Notes under the pieces: generated by a model
Seen by the model: only the letters and a program-made list of their open reading frames with translations
Databases searched by the model: none
Told to the model about the DNA's origin: nothing
Assembly (NCBI GenBank): GCA_002315975.1
Contig: DCIK01000043.1
Span: 6,865-19,403 of the forward strand
From: Clostridiales bacterium UBA1728
Lineage (GTDB): Bacteria > Bacillota > Clostridia > Oscillospirales > Oscillospiraceae
Reading direction: 5' to 3'
DNA length: 12,539 nt
Translations under genes and position numbers: made by a program
Shown here: piece after piece, positions 1 through 6,918 of the stretch
Layout of the letters: every line of letters begins with the position of its first letter
Position numbering within the stretch: position 1 is the stretch's first letter

Positions 1-1328
1 GAGTTCTTGTTGGCGCCCACGGTGCCGTCGCCGCCCAGACCCCAGAACTTGCACTCGATGGTGCCGGGGGCTGCGGTAGAGGGGCACTCCTCCTTGCTCA
101 TCTCCGTGAGGGACAGGTGGGTCACATCGTCCACGATGCCCACGGTGAACTGGCGCTTGGGGCTCTCCTTCTTCAGCTCCTCGTACACGGCGAAGACGCT
201 GGCGGGAGGCGTGTCCTTGCTGGAGAGACCGTAGCGGCCGCCGATGATGCTGGCCTGACGGCCGGCAGCGGCAAAGGCGGTGACAACATCCATATAGAGG
301 GGCTCGCCCTGAGCGCCGGGCTCCTTGGTGCGGTCAAGGACGGCCACGCTCTTCACGGTCTCGGGGATGCAGGCAAGGAGCTTGTCGGCCCGGAAGGGAC
401 GGTAGAGGCGAACCTTCACCAGACCCACCTTCTCGCCCCGGGCGTTCAGGTAGTCGATGACCTCTTCGGCCACATCGCAGATGCTGCCCATGGCGATGAT
501 CACCCGGTCGGCATCGGGGGCGCCGTAGTAGTTGAAGAGCTGGTAGTTGGTGCCCAGCTTGGCGTTGACCTTGGCCATGTTGGCCTCTATGATCTCGGGG
601 AGAGCGTCGTAGTAGCGGTTGGAGGCCTCGCGGTTCTGGAAGTAGATGTCGCCGTTCTCGTGGCTGCCGCGCATGGCGGGGTGCTCGGGGTTCAGGCTGC
701 GCTGACGGAAGGCGTTGACGGCGTCCCAGTCCAGCATATCGGCCAGATCCTCGTAATCCCATACGGCCACCTTCTGAATTTCGTGGGAGGTGCGGAAGCC
801 ATCGAAGAAGTTCAGGAAGGGAACGCGACCCTGAATGGCGGACAGATGCGCCACGGGGGAGAGGTCCATGATCTCCTGCACGTTGGTCTCGGCCAGCATG
901 GCAAAGCCGGTCTGACGGCAGGCGTACACATCCTGATGGTCGCCGAAGATAGACAGGGCGTGGGAGGCCAGAGCACGGGCGGAAACATGGAACACGGCGG
1001 GCAGCAGCTCACCGGAGAGCTTGTACATATTGGGGATCATCAGCAGCAGACCCTGAGAGGCGGTGTAGGTGGTGGTCAGGGCGCCGGCGTTCAGCGAGCC
1101 GTGAACGGCACCGGCGGCACCGGACTCGGCCTGCATTTCCACTACGCGGACGAGGTCGCCGAAGACATTCTTGCGACCCTGGGCGGCCCAGCGGTCAACA
1201 TTGTCGGCCATGGGGCTGGAGGGGGTGATGGGGTAGATGGCGGCAAGCTCGGTGTAGGCGTAGGACACGTGCGCCGCCGCGGTGTTGCCGTCCATGGAAA
1301 CGAAATTACGTTTAACCAAATCAGTCAT
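1..1328 (-). CDS. nifJ: Pyruvate:ferredoxin (flavodoxin) oxidoreductase, N-terminal part, cut by window edge
   Basis: PFOR oxidises pyruvate with CoA to acetyl-CoA, CO2 and reduced ferredoxin, a central step of anaerobic fermentation in the cytoplasm. The first 442 codons are present; the family is usually near 1,170-1,200 residues, so the remaining domains, including the FeS-cluster and C-terminal TPP domains, lie beyond base 1. Visible motifs, numbered from the ATG, are YPITPSSPM with Thr35, VEMQAESGA with Glu68, and SARAL with Arg118. These fit the pyruvate- and TPP-contacting Thr, Glu and Arg of characterised PFORs at a constant offset of four. The fragment ends in FWGLGGDGTVGANKN, the start of the domain after the transketolase C-like domain. 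The start is ambiguous: AGGAG at 1329-1333 abuts the ATG at 1326-1328 with no spacer, whereas the in-frame TTG at 1317-1319 lies 9 nt from it. The gene has its own promoter and is separated from cstA by a terminator. Confidence 0.96.
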   Translation of the reverse strand, partial: MTDLVKRNFVSMDGNTAAAHVSYAYTELAAIYPITPSSPMADNVDRWAAQGRKNVFGDLVRVVEMQAESGAAGAVHGSLNAGALTTTYTASQGLLLMIPNMYKLSGELLPAVFHVSARALASHALSIFGDHQDVYACRQTGFAMLAETNVQEIMDLSPVAHLSAIQGRVPFLNFFDGFRTSHEIQKVAVWDYEDLADMLDWDAVNAFRQRSLNPEHPAMRGSHENGDIYFQNREASNRYYDALPEIIEANMAKVNAKLGTNYQLFNYYGAPDADRVIIAMGSICDVAEEVIDYLNARGEKVGLVKVRLYRPFRADKLLACIPETVKSVAVLDRTKEPGAQGEPLYMDVVTAFAAAGRQASIIGGRYGLSSKDTPPASVFAVYEELKKESPKRQFTVGIVDDVTHLSLTEMSKEECPSTAAPGTIECKFWGLGGDGTVGANKN

Positions 1329-1374
1329 CTCCTGTTAAAAAATATGATTTGCAGAGCAGTAGGTGGTTTTCCTG

Positions 1375-1403
1375 ATTATAGCATATCCACCCGAAGCTGT
1401 AAA
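1375..1403 (-). promoter_or_regulatory. Sigma-A promoter of nifJ
   Basis: On the minus strand, a -35 box TTTACA (1398-1403) and a consensus -10 box TATAAT (1375-1380) are separated by exactly 17 bases. TG is placed as in an extended -10 element (TGCTATAAT). Transcription would start near 1368 and give a leader of about 40-50 nt before nifJ. The promoter lies downstream of the cstA terminator, so nifJ is probably expressed independently of cstA. No operator-like repeat is evident around it. Confidence 0.85.
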
Positions 1404-1422
1404 TGACCTTTTCAAAGCAGGT

Positions 1423-1461
1423 AAAACAAAGGGGGAGCACAGGCTGTTATACCGCTCCCCC
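1423..1461 (-). terminator. Intrinsic terminator after cstA
   Basis: Reading the minus strand, GGGGGAGC (1454-1461) and GCTCCCCC (1431-1438) form an 8-bp GC stem, followed directly by TTTGTTTT (1423-1430). It starts 21 bases after the cstA stop codon and precedes the nifJ promoter. The loop of about 15 nt is rather long, but stem strength and the U-tract are typical. Confidence 0.85.
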
Positions 1462-1482
1462 CGAGCTTTCGGAAAATTAAAA

Positions 1483-2949
1483 TTACTTTTTGAGATCGGC
1501 GGCTTTCTTGGCCTTGCTGAGGAACAGACCCAGGAAGGCGGCAGCCAGCACCAGACCGGCAATGTTGCCCACGGTGGCGGCGGCGTCACCGAAGAGACCG
1601 CCCAGATAGAGCTTGGTGGAGAACACGCAGGTCATGGTCACGGCGCTCATGAAGGTGGCGGGAACGGCGGCGATCCAGTAGTTCTTGCCCTCCCTGGCCA
1701 GGTACATGGCGGCGGTCCAGAGGACGATCATGGCCAGAATCTGGTTGGTGGAGGCGAAGTAGTTCCACACGGTGGTGTAGTCCAGCTGGCACACCAGATA
1801 ACCGGCGAGCAGCAGGGGCAGAGCCAGACCCAGACGCTTCTTCCAATCCTTCTGGTCGATCTTGAACCAGTCGGCGATGGTCAGACGGGCGGAGCGGAAG
1901 GCAGTATCACCGGAGGTGATGGGGCAGGCGATAACGCCCAGCATGGCCAGCACCACGCCCACGCTGCCCATGGTGGTGGAGCAGATGTCGTAGATGCAGG
2001 CGCTCTGACCGGCGGCCATGGCCTCCTTCAGGCCGGACATCTTGCCCTCAACGATGGGGTAGAGAGCGCAGACAGCGGCGGCCCAGATCAGGGCGATGAT
2101 GCCCTCAGACACCATGGCGCCGTAGAAAATGGAGCGGGCATCCTTCTCGGTCTTGCAGCAGCGGGCCATGATGGGGCTCTGGGTGGAGTGGAAGCCGGAG
2201 ATGGCGCCGCAGGCCACGGAGATGAAGAGCATGGGCCAGGCACCGGTGCCGGCGGGGTGCATATTCTTGCCCAGCACCTCCCAGACCTCGGGGATGTTGG
2301 CGGCAGAGCCGTTGATGAAAATGCCGCCGCCCACGCCCACGGCCATGGCGATCAGGCAGAAGCCGAAGAGGGGGTAAATCTTGCCGATGATGGCATCGAT
2401 GGAAACAAAGGTGGCAATGAAGTAATAGATGATGATGATCACCAGCCAAAGCTTATCGCTGGTGAAGATGCCCGTGGAGCCCTTGCTCTTGATGAGGTAG
2501 CTGAGCAGGCCGGCAGGACCCTTGGCAAAGACCACGCCCACCATAAAGAGCAGAACCACGGAGAACACGCGCATCACATTGCGCATACCCTCGCCCATGT
2601 AGTTGCCGCAGACCTCGGAGATGGACTGACCCTTGTTACGCATGGAGATGAAGCCGGAGGCAAAGTCGTGGACAGCACCGGCGAAGATGGTGCCGAGAGT
2701 AATCCACAGAAATACGCTGGGACCCCACATGGCACCGCCCACAGCACCCCAGATGGGGCCGAGACCGGCGATGTTCAGAAGCTGGATGAGAAACACGCGC
2801 CACTTGGGAAGAACCATGTAGTCCACGCCGTCGGCCATGGCCACGGCAGGGGTTTCACGCTCGTCGGGCCCGAAGATTTTTTCTACGATTTTACCGTAGA
2901 CAAAGTAGCCTGCGACGAGAATGGCAAGACAGATGAAAAAGCTGAGCAT
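1483..2949 (-). CDS. cstA: Carbon starvation protein CstA family transporter
   Basis: This 488-residue polytopic membrane protein belongs to the CstA family. The characterised E. coli members CstA and BtsT import pyruvate, and the family has also been linked to peptide uptake. Evidence is the N-terminal membrane segment (about residues 2-19), the conserved stretch GVDYMVLPKWRVFLIQ with NIAGLGPIWGA (about residues 40-68), the family motif PITSGDTAFRSARLT in the second half, and roughly a dozen hydrophobic segments. It is shorter than the roughly 700-residue enterobacterial proteins but matches the short form I associate with Firmicutes. The ATG at 2947-2949 follows AAGGAGG (2960-2966) with a 10-nt spacer, so the start is secure. 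It has its own terminator and lies immediately upstream of nifJ on the same strand, which fits pyruvate as the substrate; that substrate is inferred. No truncation or frameshift is seen. Confidence 0.93.
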   Translation of the reverse strand: MLSFFICLAILVAGYFVYGKIVEKIFGPDERETPAVAMADGVDYMVLPKWRVFLIQLLNIAGLGPIWGAVGGAMWGPSVFLWITLGTIFAGAVHDFASGFISMRNKGQSISEVCGNYMGEGMRNVMRVFSVVLLFMVGVVFAKGPAGLLSYLIKSKGSTGIFTSDKLWLVIIIIYYFIATFVSIDAIIGKIYPLFGFCLIAMAVGVGGGIFINGSAANIPEVWEVLGKNMHPAGTGAWPMLFISVACGAISGFHSTQSPIMARCCKTEKDARSIFYGAMVSEGIIALIWAAAVCALYPIVEGKMSGLKEAMAAGQSACIYDICSTTMGSVGVVLAMLGVIACPITSGDTAFRSARLTIADWFKIDQKDWKKRLGLALPLLLAGYLVCQLDYTTVWNYFASTNQILAMIVLWTAAMYLAREGKNYWIAAVPATFMSAVTMTCVFSTKLYLGGLFGDAAATVGNIAGLVLAAAFLGLFLSKAKKAADLKK

Positions 2950-2998
2950 TGAGAAATTTCCTCCTTTTCTGAATTATGCCCTTTTTCAGCATAGTCTG

Positions 2999-3025
2999 AT
3001 TATAAAAAAAAAAACACTTAGTCAA
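2999..3025 (-). promoter_or_regulatory. Candidate cstA promoter with an 11-base homopolymer in its spacer
   Basis: On the minus strand, TTGACT (3020-3025) and TATAAT (2999-3004) are separated by only 15 bases. Most of that spacer is a T-run: an A run of 11 at 3004-3014 on the plus strand, overlapping the last base of the -10 box. Both boxes are good but the spacing is 2 bases short of optimal. Transcription would begin near 2992, about 40 nt before the cstA start codon. Confidence 0.55.
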
Positions 3026-3102
3026 GAACAATTCCTAATATCGCCAAACAAAATATGCCCTTGTACTTTTCTCCGTTCCGTATTATAATATGGCTGATTA
3101 TT

Positions 3103-3316
3103 AAAGTGCATACCAGATTTGTTTCGTTAGCCTCGCAGAGTTTGCGAGCCGCAGATCGCAAAAAAATACTATCATTTTCAGGCGAGCTTTGCCCGCCTGA
3201 AAATACCCTGAGGCGCACTCTATTGGTGCGCCCTCGCATCGACCAAGGCGGCATGGCCGCCGCGATCAATGCGAGTGCCTTTTCTCGATTGTAAAACGCA
3301 GTTTTACAATCGACTA
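3103..3316 (-). repeat. 214-bp multi-hairpin repeat, copy A (inverted relative to copy B)
   Basis: This is the reverse complement of 7486-7699 with about 15 mismatches and no gaps (hand count, about 93% identical). The strand given is the predicted RNA sense, toward cstA. In that sense it holds five hairpins: HP1 at 3285-3313 (arms TCGATTGTAAAA / TTTTACAATCGA, loop CTGCG); HP2 at 3233-3275 (12 bp plus 6 bp, two G-U pairs); HP3 at 3212-3232 (GGCGCAC / GTGCGCC); HP4 at 3174-3204 (14 bp, one G-U pair, loop AAA); HP5 at 3142-3161 (one mismatch in this copy). Together with the flanking promoter boxes it accounts for most of the 414-base gene-free stretch from 2950 to 3363. The remaining stretch 3026-3102 is AT-rich, with TATAAT-like boxes on both strands near 3082-3089 but no convincing gene. 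Confidence 0.92.
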
Positions 3317-3318
3317 GT

Positions 3319-3326
3319 ATTATAAT
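3319..3326. promoter_or_regulatory. Overlapping -10 boxes on both strands at the edge of repeat copy A
   Basis: The plus strand reads TATAAT at 3321-3326, about 40 bases before the asp23 start codon. The minus strand reads TATAAT at 3319-3324. Neither has a good -35 box at 16-18 bases; for the plus strand that position falls inside HP1 of the repeat. The plus box is the best available promoter for asp23-fakA. The minus box would start a transcript near 3312, at the outer edge of HP1. Assignment is tentative. Confidence 0.35.
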
Positions 3327-3363
3327 GTAATCTGTCATTTCATTGGAAAGGAAGAATACACCC

Positions 3364-3714
3364 ATGCTCACACTTGAGAATGACAAGGGTCTCATCACCA
3401 TCTCCGGCGATGTCTTCACCGCGCTGGCGGGTGACGCCGCTACCCGCTGCTTCGGCGTCAGAGGCATGGCCGCCCCCAAGAAGGAAAACGGCATATTTCA
3501 GCTCCTCCGGAAGGAATCCGTGTCCAAGGGTGTAAGGATCACCACGGTGGGAGAGAGCATCGCCATAGAGCTGCACATCATCGTGGATCGGGGCGTGAAT
3601 CTCTCTGCGCTGAGCAGCAATATCCGCAGTGAGGTCAGCTATCGTGTGGCACAGTCCACCGGCGTGGCCGTGGACAGCGTTGCCATCTTCGTGGACAGCG
3701 TTGCGCGCAACTAA
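3364..3714 (+). CDS. yloU: Asp23/Gls24 family envelope stress response protein (YloU-like)
   Basis: This 116-residue cytosolic protein is of the Asp23 family, a small Firmicute family linked to cell-envelope homeostasis; its biochemical function is not well defined. The opening GLITISGDVFTALAGDAATRCFGVRGMA is the family's N-terminal signature (ITIS..V...AG.AA..C.GV.GM). The C-terminal pattern DRGVNLSALSSNIRSEVSYRVAQSTG, followed by VDSVAIFVDSVA, also matches. There is no signal peptide or membrane segment. The ATG at 3364 follows AAAGGAAG (3347-3354) with a 9-nt gap; an in-frame TTG at 3343 precedes that site and is not used here. The stop codon is 21 bases before fakA, the usual Asp23-FakA arrangement in Firmicutes, so co-transcription is expected. 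Confidence 0.93.
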   Translation: MLTLENDKGLITISGDVFTALAGDAATRCFGVRGMAAPKKENGIFQLLRKESVSKGVRITTVGESIAIELHIIVDRGVNLSALSSNIRSEVSYRVAQSTGVAVDSVAIFVDSVARN

Positions 3715-3735
3715 GTTTTTGGAGGACTTCAGATC

Positions 3736-5361
3736 GTGTTTACAAGCATAGGCGGCAAAGAGCTGGGCGAAATGCTCCTTTGCGCCGCTGCCTCTCTCAA
3801 CGAGAAAAAAGAGGCCATCAATAAGCTCAATGTGTTCCCGGTGCCCGACGGCGATACCGGTACCAATATGTCCATGACCGTCTCCGCTGCGGCCGCTGCC
3901 CTGCAGAAGCATACCCCTGCCTCCGTGGGCGAGTGCGCGGAGGTGATCGCCAATGCCATGCTCCGGGGTGCCAGAGGCAACAGCGGCGTGATCTCTTCGC
4001 TGCTCTTCCGCGGCATGGCCAAGTCCCTCAAGGGCAAGGAGCGGGCCGAGACAGCCGACTTTGCCCAGGCCATGAGCGACGGCGTGGATGCCGCCTACAA
4101 GGCCGTGATGAAGCCCGCCGAGGGCACCATCCTCACGGTTTCCCGCGCCACCGCCAACGCCGCCCTCAAGAGCGTCAGGCGTGCCGACTCCCTGGAGACC
4201 ATGCTGGACGCCGCACTGATGCAGGGCCGCGCCGCTCTGGAGCTGACCACCGAGCAGAACAGCGTGCTGAAAAAGGCCGGGGTGGTGGATGCCGGCGGCA
4301 AGGGCTATATCGTCATTTTCGAGGCCATGCTCGCGTCTCTGCGGGGGGACTTCGTCCTCTCCCGGAGCAGCGAAAAGCGGGACGAGGCCGACTTCTCCGC
4401 CATCGAGGACGAGGACATCCGCTTCACCTACTGCACCGAGTTCATCGTCAGCCGGGACAATCCCCGCTCCCCCACCCTGCTGCGCTCCTACCTCCAGCAG
4501 ATCGGCGACTCGCTGGTTTTTGTGGAGGACGATGATATTATCAAGGTTCATGTCCACACCGATGAGCCCGGCAATGTGATCACCGAGGCGCTGCGCTACG
4601 GCGCTCTGCAGACCGTGAAGATCGAGAATATGCGCAACCAGCACACGGAGCTCTCCGGCGGCGTGACCGAGGAGGACGACGACGATGCCGTGGCTCCCGC
4701 CGAAAAGGAGCTGGGCTTTGTGACCGTCTGCGCCGGTGAGGGATTGAAGGAGCTGTTCCTCTCTCTGGGTGCCGACCGGGTGGTCACCGGCGGCCAGACC
4801 ATGAACCCCTCCACCGAGGATATCCTCCGGGAGATCAACAAAACCCCCGCCGAAACCGTTTTTGTGCTGCCCAATAACAAAAACATCATCATGGCCGCCC
4901 AGCAGTGCATTCCCCTTTCGGAGAAGCGCGTGGTGGTGATGCCCACCACCACTGTCCCCCAGGGCATTGCCGCTCTGGCCTACAGGGATGAGGAGGCCGA
5001 TGCCGCCGCTCTGGAGGCCACGCTGATGGACAGCGCCGAGTCGGTACACACCCTGCTGGTGACCTATGCCGCCCGCGACAGCGAGTTTGACGGCTACAGC
5101 ATCCGCGCCGGGGAGTACCTCGCCCTGCTGGATAACAGCCTCATCGGCTCCTTTGGCAGCTTTGAGAGCCTGCAGGAGCAGCTCTGCCGCACGCTGAAGG
5201 AGGCTGACCCCGCCGTGGTGACCGTGTACACCGGTGAGGATGCCCAAGAGGAGCAGAGCCGGGAGCTGGAAGCCACCCTCAGCGAGGCCCTCCCCGATAC
5301 GGAGGTCAGCTCTCTCTACGGCGGCCAGAGCGTCTACTACTACATGATCTCCATCGAGTAA
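3736..5361 (+). CDS. fakA: Fatty acid kinase FakA (DAK2 domain protein, YloV)
   Basis: FakA phosphorylates a fatty acid presented by a FakB (DegV-family) carrier, giving acyl phosphate for phospholipid synthesis from exogenous fatty acids. At 541 residues it is close to the usual length of about 550. The N-terminal DAK2/DhaL kinase domain (about 1-200) carries FPVPDGDTGTN (Asp38, Asp40, for Mg-ATP), GARGNSG (78-84) and VVDAGGKG (Asp185). The middle domain has Cys233 (TYCTEF) and HVHTD (His272, His274), which match the metal ligands described for FakA. The C-terminal DegV-like domain (about 330-541) includes VTGGQTMNPST and VFVLPNNKNIIMAAQQ. The start is GTG at 3736, ten bases after GGAGG (3721-3725); no better ATG lies near. 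No FakB gene is in the window. No clear terminator follows it, only a decayed REP-like half palindrome. Confidence 0.94.
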   Translation: MFTSIGGKELGEMLLCAAASLNEKKEAINKLNVFPVPDGDTGTNMSMTVSAAAAALQKHTPASVGECAEVIANAMLRGARGNSGVISSLLFRGMAKSLKGKERAETADFAQAMSDGVDAAYKAVMKPAEGTILTVSRATANAALKSVRRADSLETMLDAALMQGRAALELTTEQNSVLKKAGVVDAGGKGYIVIFEAMLASLRGDFVLSRSSEKRDEADFSAIEDEDIRFTYCTEFIVSRDNPRSPTLLRSYLQQIGDSLVFVEDDDIIKVHVHTDEPGNVITEALRYGALQTVKIENMRNQHTELSGGVTEEDDDDAVAPAEKELGFVTVCAGEGLKELFLSLGADRVVTGGQTMNPSTEDILREINKTPAETVFVLPNNKNIIMAAQQCIPLSEKRVVVMPTTTVPQGIAALAYRDEEADAAALEATLMDSAESVHTLLVTYAARDSEFDGYSIRAGEYLALLDNSLIGSFGSFESLQEQLCRTLKEADPAVVTVYTGEDAQEEQSRELEATLSEALPDTEVSSLYGGQSVYYYMISIE

Positions 5362-5393
5362 TCGTTCCCGAAGGCTGAGACCGCAGAGCCAAT

Positions 5394-5434
5394 GTAGGGC
5401 ACGGCCTTACAGGATACGATAGAACAAATCAATT
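5394..5434 (+). repeat. Decayed REP-like element with conserved tail
   Basis: GTAGGGCACGGCC (5394-5406) is the left arm of the palindrome found complete at 9452-9481, but the right arm is missing and TTAC follows. The tail ATAGAACAAATCAATT (5419-5434) is identical to 9490-9505, so the repeated unit is larger than the palindrome. It lies in the 144-base gap between fakA and the muramidase gene. Confidence 0.75.
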
Positions 5435-5505
5435 TATAGGTACAGGTTCACTTTTCTTCGCTGAAACTTAAACAAAACCCCTTCCCCCGCTGTGAGGACA
5501 GATAT

Positions 5506-6459
5506 ATGAAACCCACCAAACCCACTAAAGGAAAAAAGAAGGCCTCCCGCCGCGCACAGCGAAAGCGGCTGTACATCGCCCTTGCCTGCATACCGCTGGT
5601 GCTGCTGGTGCTGGCCTTTGCCACGCCGCAGAAGGTGGTGCGCGGTACGCCCACGGCCACGGAGGCGCCTGCGCCCTCTGCCGCTGCTTCCGCGACCCCC
5701 GCGCCCACGGAGGAGGCCGCCGTACCGAGACTATCGCTCTCTGCCGCTCCCGAGGCCACGGCCCTGAGCGAGAGGAGCATTTACTACCCCTTTGACCGCT
5801 CCCTCTTCACCGCCGACAGCCGCGGCCGCATCAGCTACAGCGGCGAGGGCTATCGCTGCATGACGGGCATTGATGTGTCCGAGCATCAGTACGACATTGA
5901 CTGGCAGAAGGTGGCCGCCGACGGCATCGAGTTTGCCATTATCCGTACCGGCTACCGGGGCTACACCTCCGGCGGTCTCTATGAGGATAAGTATTTTCGG
6001 CAGAATATGGAGGGCGCTCTCGCCGCCGGAATCAAAGTGGGCGTGTACTTCTTCTCTCAGGCCACCTCCCGCCGGGAGGCTCATGAAGAGGCCGCCTATG
6101 TGCTTGAGCAGATTAAGGAATATGATGTTACCATGCCCGTGGTCTTCGACATGGAGATTCTCGGCACCGACTACCGCACCTATAACATGAGCCGCCGCAC
6201 CCTCTACGGCGCCACCCGGGCCTTCTGCGAGGACATCAGGGCGGCGGGCTACGAGCCCATGATCTACATGACCCAGTATCTGGGCTACCAGAAGTATACC
6301 CTCCGGGAGCTCACCGACTACGGCTTCTGGTTTGCCGAGTATTATGTGGATTACCCCAGCTTTGTTTACGACATCGATATCTGGCAGTACAGCGATACCG
6401 GCTCCGTGTCCGGCATCAGCGGCAACGTGGATATGGATGTGTATTTAATAAAGGAATAG
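5506..6459 (+). CDS. Membrane-anchored GH25 muramidase (lysozyme)
   Basis: This 317-residue predicted cell-wall hydrolase cleaves the N-acetylmuramic acid to N-acetylglucosamine bond of peptidoglycan. A very basic N-terminus (residues 1-21) precedes one hydrophobic segment (about 22-40), then an Ala/Thr/Pro-rich low-complexity linker (about 46-75), suggesting an anchor or uncleaved signal with the enzyme outside. The GH25 domain spans about residues 118-317. It shows GIDVSEHQ with Asp123, AIIRTGYRG, GVYFFSQA, VVFDME with Asp215 and Glu217 (the family DxE pair), and a final GNVDMDVY with Asp309/Asp311. All expected acidic catalytic positions are present. The ATG at 5506 follows GAGGA (5494-5498) with a 7-nt gap. 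A lone GH25 in this setting suggests cell-wall remodelling; no holin or phage genes accompany it, so a prophage endolysin is unlikely. Confidence 0.93.
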   Translation: MKPTKPTKGKKKASRRAQRKRLYIALACIPLVLLVLAFATPQKVVRGTPTATEAPAPSAAASATPAPTEEAAVPRLSLSAAPEATALSERSIYYPFDRSLFTADSRGRISYSGEGYRCMTGIDVSEHQYDIDWQKVAADGIEFAIIRTGYRGYTSGGLYEDKYFRQNMEGALAAGIKVGVYFFSQATSRREAHEEAAYVLEQIKEYDVTMPVVFDMEILGTDYRTYNMSRRTLYGATRAFCEDIRAAGYEPMIYMTQYLGYQKYTLRELTDYGFWFAEYYVDYPSFVYDIDIWQYSDTGSVSGISGNVDMDVYLIKE

Positions 6460-6485
6460 TTGTATTCAAGAGAACCCACGCCCCC

Positions 6486-6587
6486 GTAGGGCTCGGCTGA
6501 CCGACGAGCCGCCGCTTCTCCGCTGCATTGATCTCGGCTCGTCCGGGAGGCCGAGCCCTACAGTGACTTACCGTCTTTTACAATCGA
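6486..6587 (+). repeat. Long REP-like hairpin followed by a half of HP1
   Basis: GTAGGGCTCGGC (6486-6497) pairs perfectly with GCCGAGCCCTAC (6550-6561). Inside, GACGAGCC (6503-6510) pairs with GGCTCGTC (6536-6543), giving a two-step hairpin of 76 bases. The outer arms are a variant (CTCGG for CACGG) of the REP-like palindrome. Fifteen bases later TTTTACAATCGA (6576-6587) matches one arm of HP1 of the 214-bp repeat, and GCATTGATC in the loop resembles HP2. The whole lies in the 143-base gap before the double-glycine leader gene, ending just before its ribosome binding site. Confidence 0.75.
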
Positions 6588-6602
6588 ATAAGGAGATAAA
6601 AC

Positions 6603-6917
6603 ATGGAAGAAAAAAACAATATGCTCTCCGCTGAAGAGCTGGAAAAGGTTGTCGGCGGCGCCGATATCAAGGACTTTCCCTATGATGCCGTTTTCACCAC
6701 CAGGGTAAAGAGCGGCTTTCTGGCTCTGCGCAATACCCCCGCAAACAGCGCCGATAACATCATCGGCTATCTCTGGAACAGCTCCAAGGTAAAGATCGCC
6801 GGCGGCATCGTGGGCGATTACATCGCCGTCACGGTGCTTTATAATGCGCCCGGTGACTATGGCGGAGACGCTGCCGGCAAATACGGCTATGTGAACCTGA
6901 ACTATCTGGAGAAGTGA
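6603..6917 (+). CDS. Double-glycine-leader small secreted protein with bacterial SH3-like domain
   Basis: This 104-residue protein begins with LSAEELEKVVGG (residues 8-19), a bacteriocin-type double-glycine leader of the kind cut after GG by C39-peptidase ABC exporters. Cleavage would leave an 85-residue mature protein. The mature part reads as a bacterial SH3-like domain: TTRVKSGFLALRNTPANSA, a central WNSSKVKIAGG strand, and a closing GKYGYVNLNYL. Such domains often bind peptidoglycan. It has no cysteine. The ATG at 6603 follows AAGGAG (6590-6595) with a 7-nt gap. The next gene begins one base after its stop. No C39 transporter or maturation enzyme is in the window, so export is inferred from the leader alone. 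It could be a secreted wall-binding factor rather than a bacteriocin; its length and folded domain favour the former. Confidence 0.8.
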   Translation: MEEKNNMLSAEELEKVVGGADIKDFPYDAVFTTRVKSGFLALRNTPANSADNIIGYLWNSSKVKIAGGIVGDYIAVTVLYNAPGDYGGDAAGKYGYVNLNYLEK

Positions 6918-6918
6918 A

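Noticed and set aside
117..1406. Long open frame antisense to nifJ; similar ones lie antisense to cstA, fakA, the symporter and the CNNM genes
   Set aside because: GC-rich third codon positions create long antisense frames. The products are His/Gly/Ala-rich without domains, while the opposite strand encodes clear families.
3343..3363. TTG at 3343 as the asp23 start
   Set aside because: It precedes the ribosome binding site AAAGGAAG, which is placed correctly for the ATG at 3364, and the family signature begins right after that ATG.
3018..3494. Minus-strand open frame of 158 codons across repeat copy A
   Set aside because: It runs antisense into asp23, crosses the repeat and has no ribosome binding site or recognisable domain.
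5506..6459. GH25 gene as a prophage endolysin
   Set aside because: There are no holin, tail or other phage genes nearby; the protein has an N-terminal membrane anchor and linker and sits among housekeeping genes.
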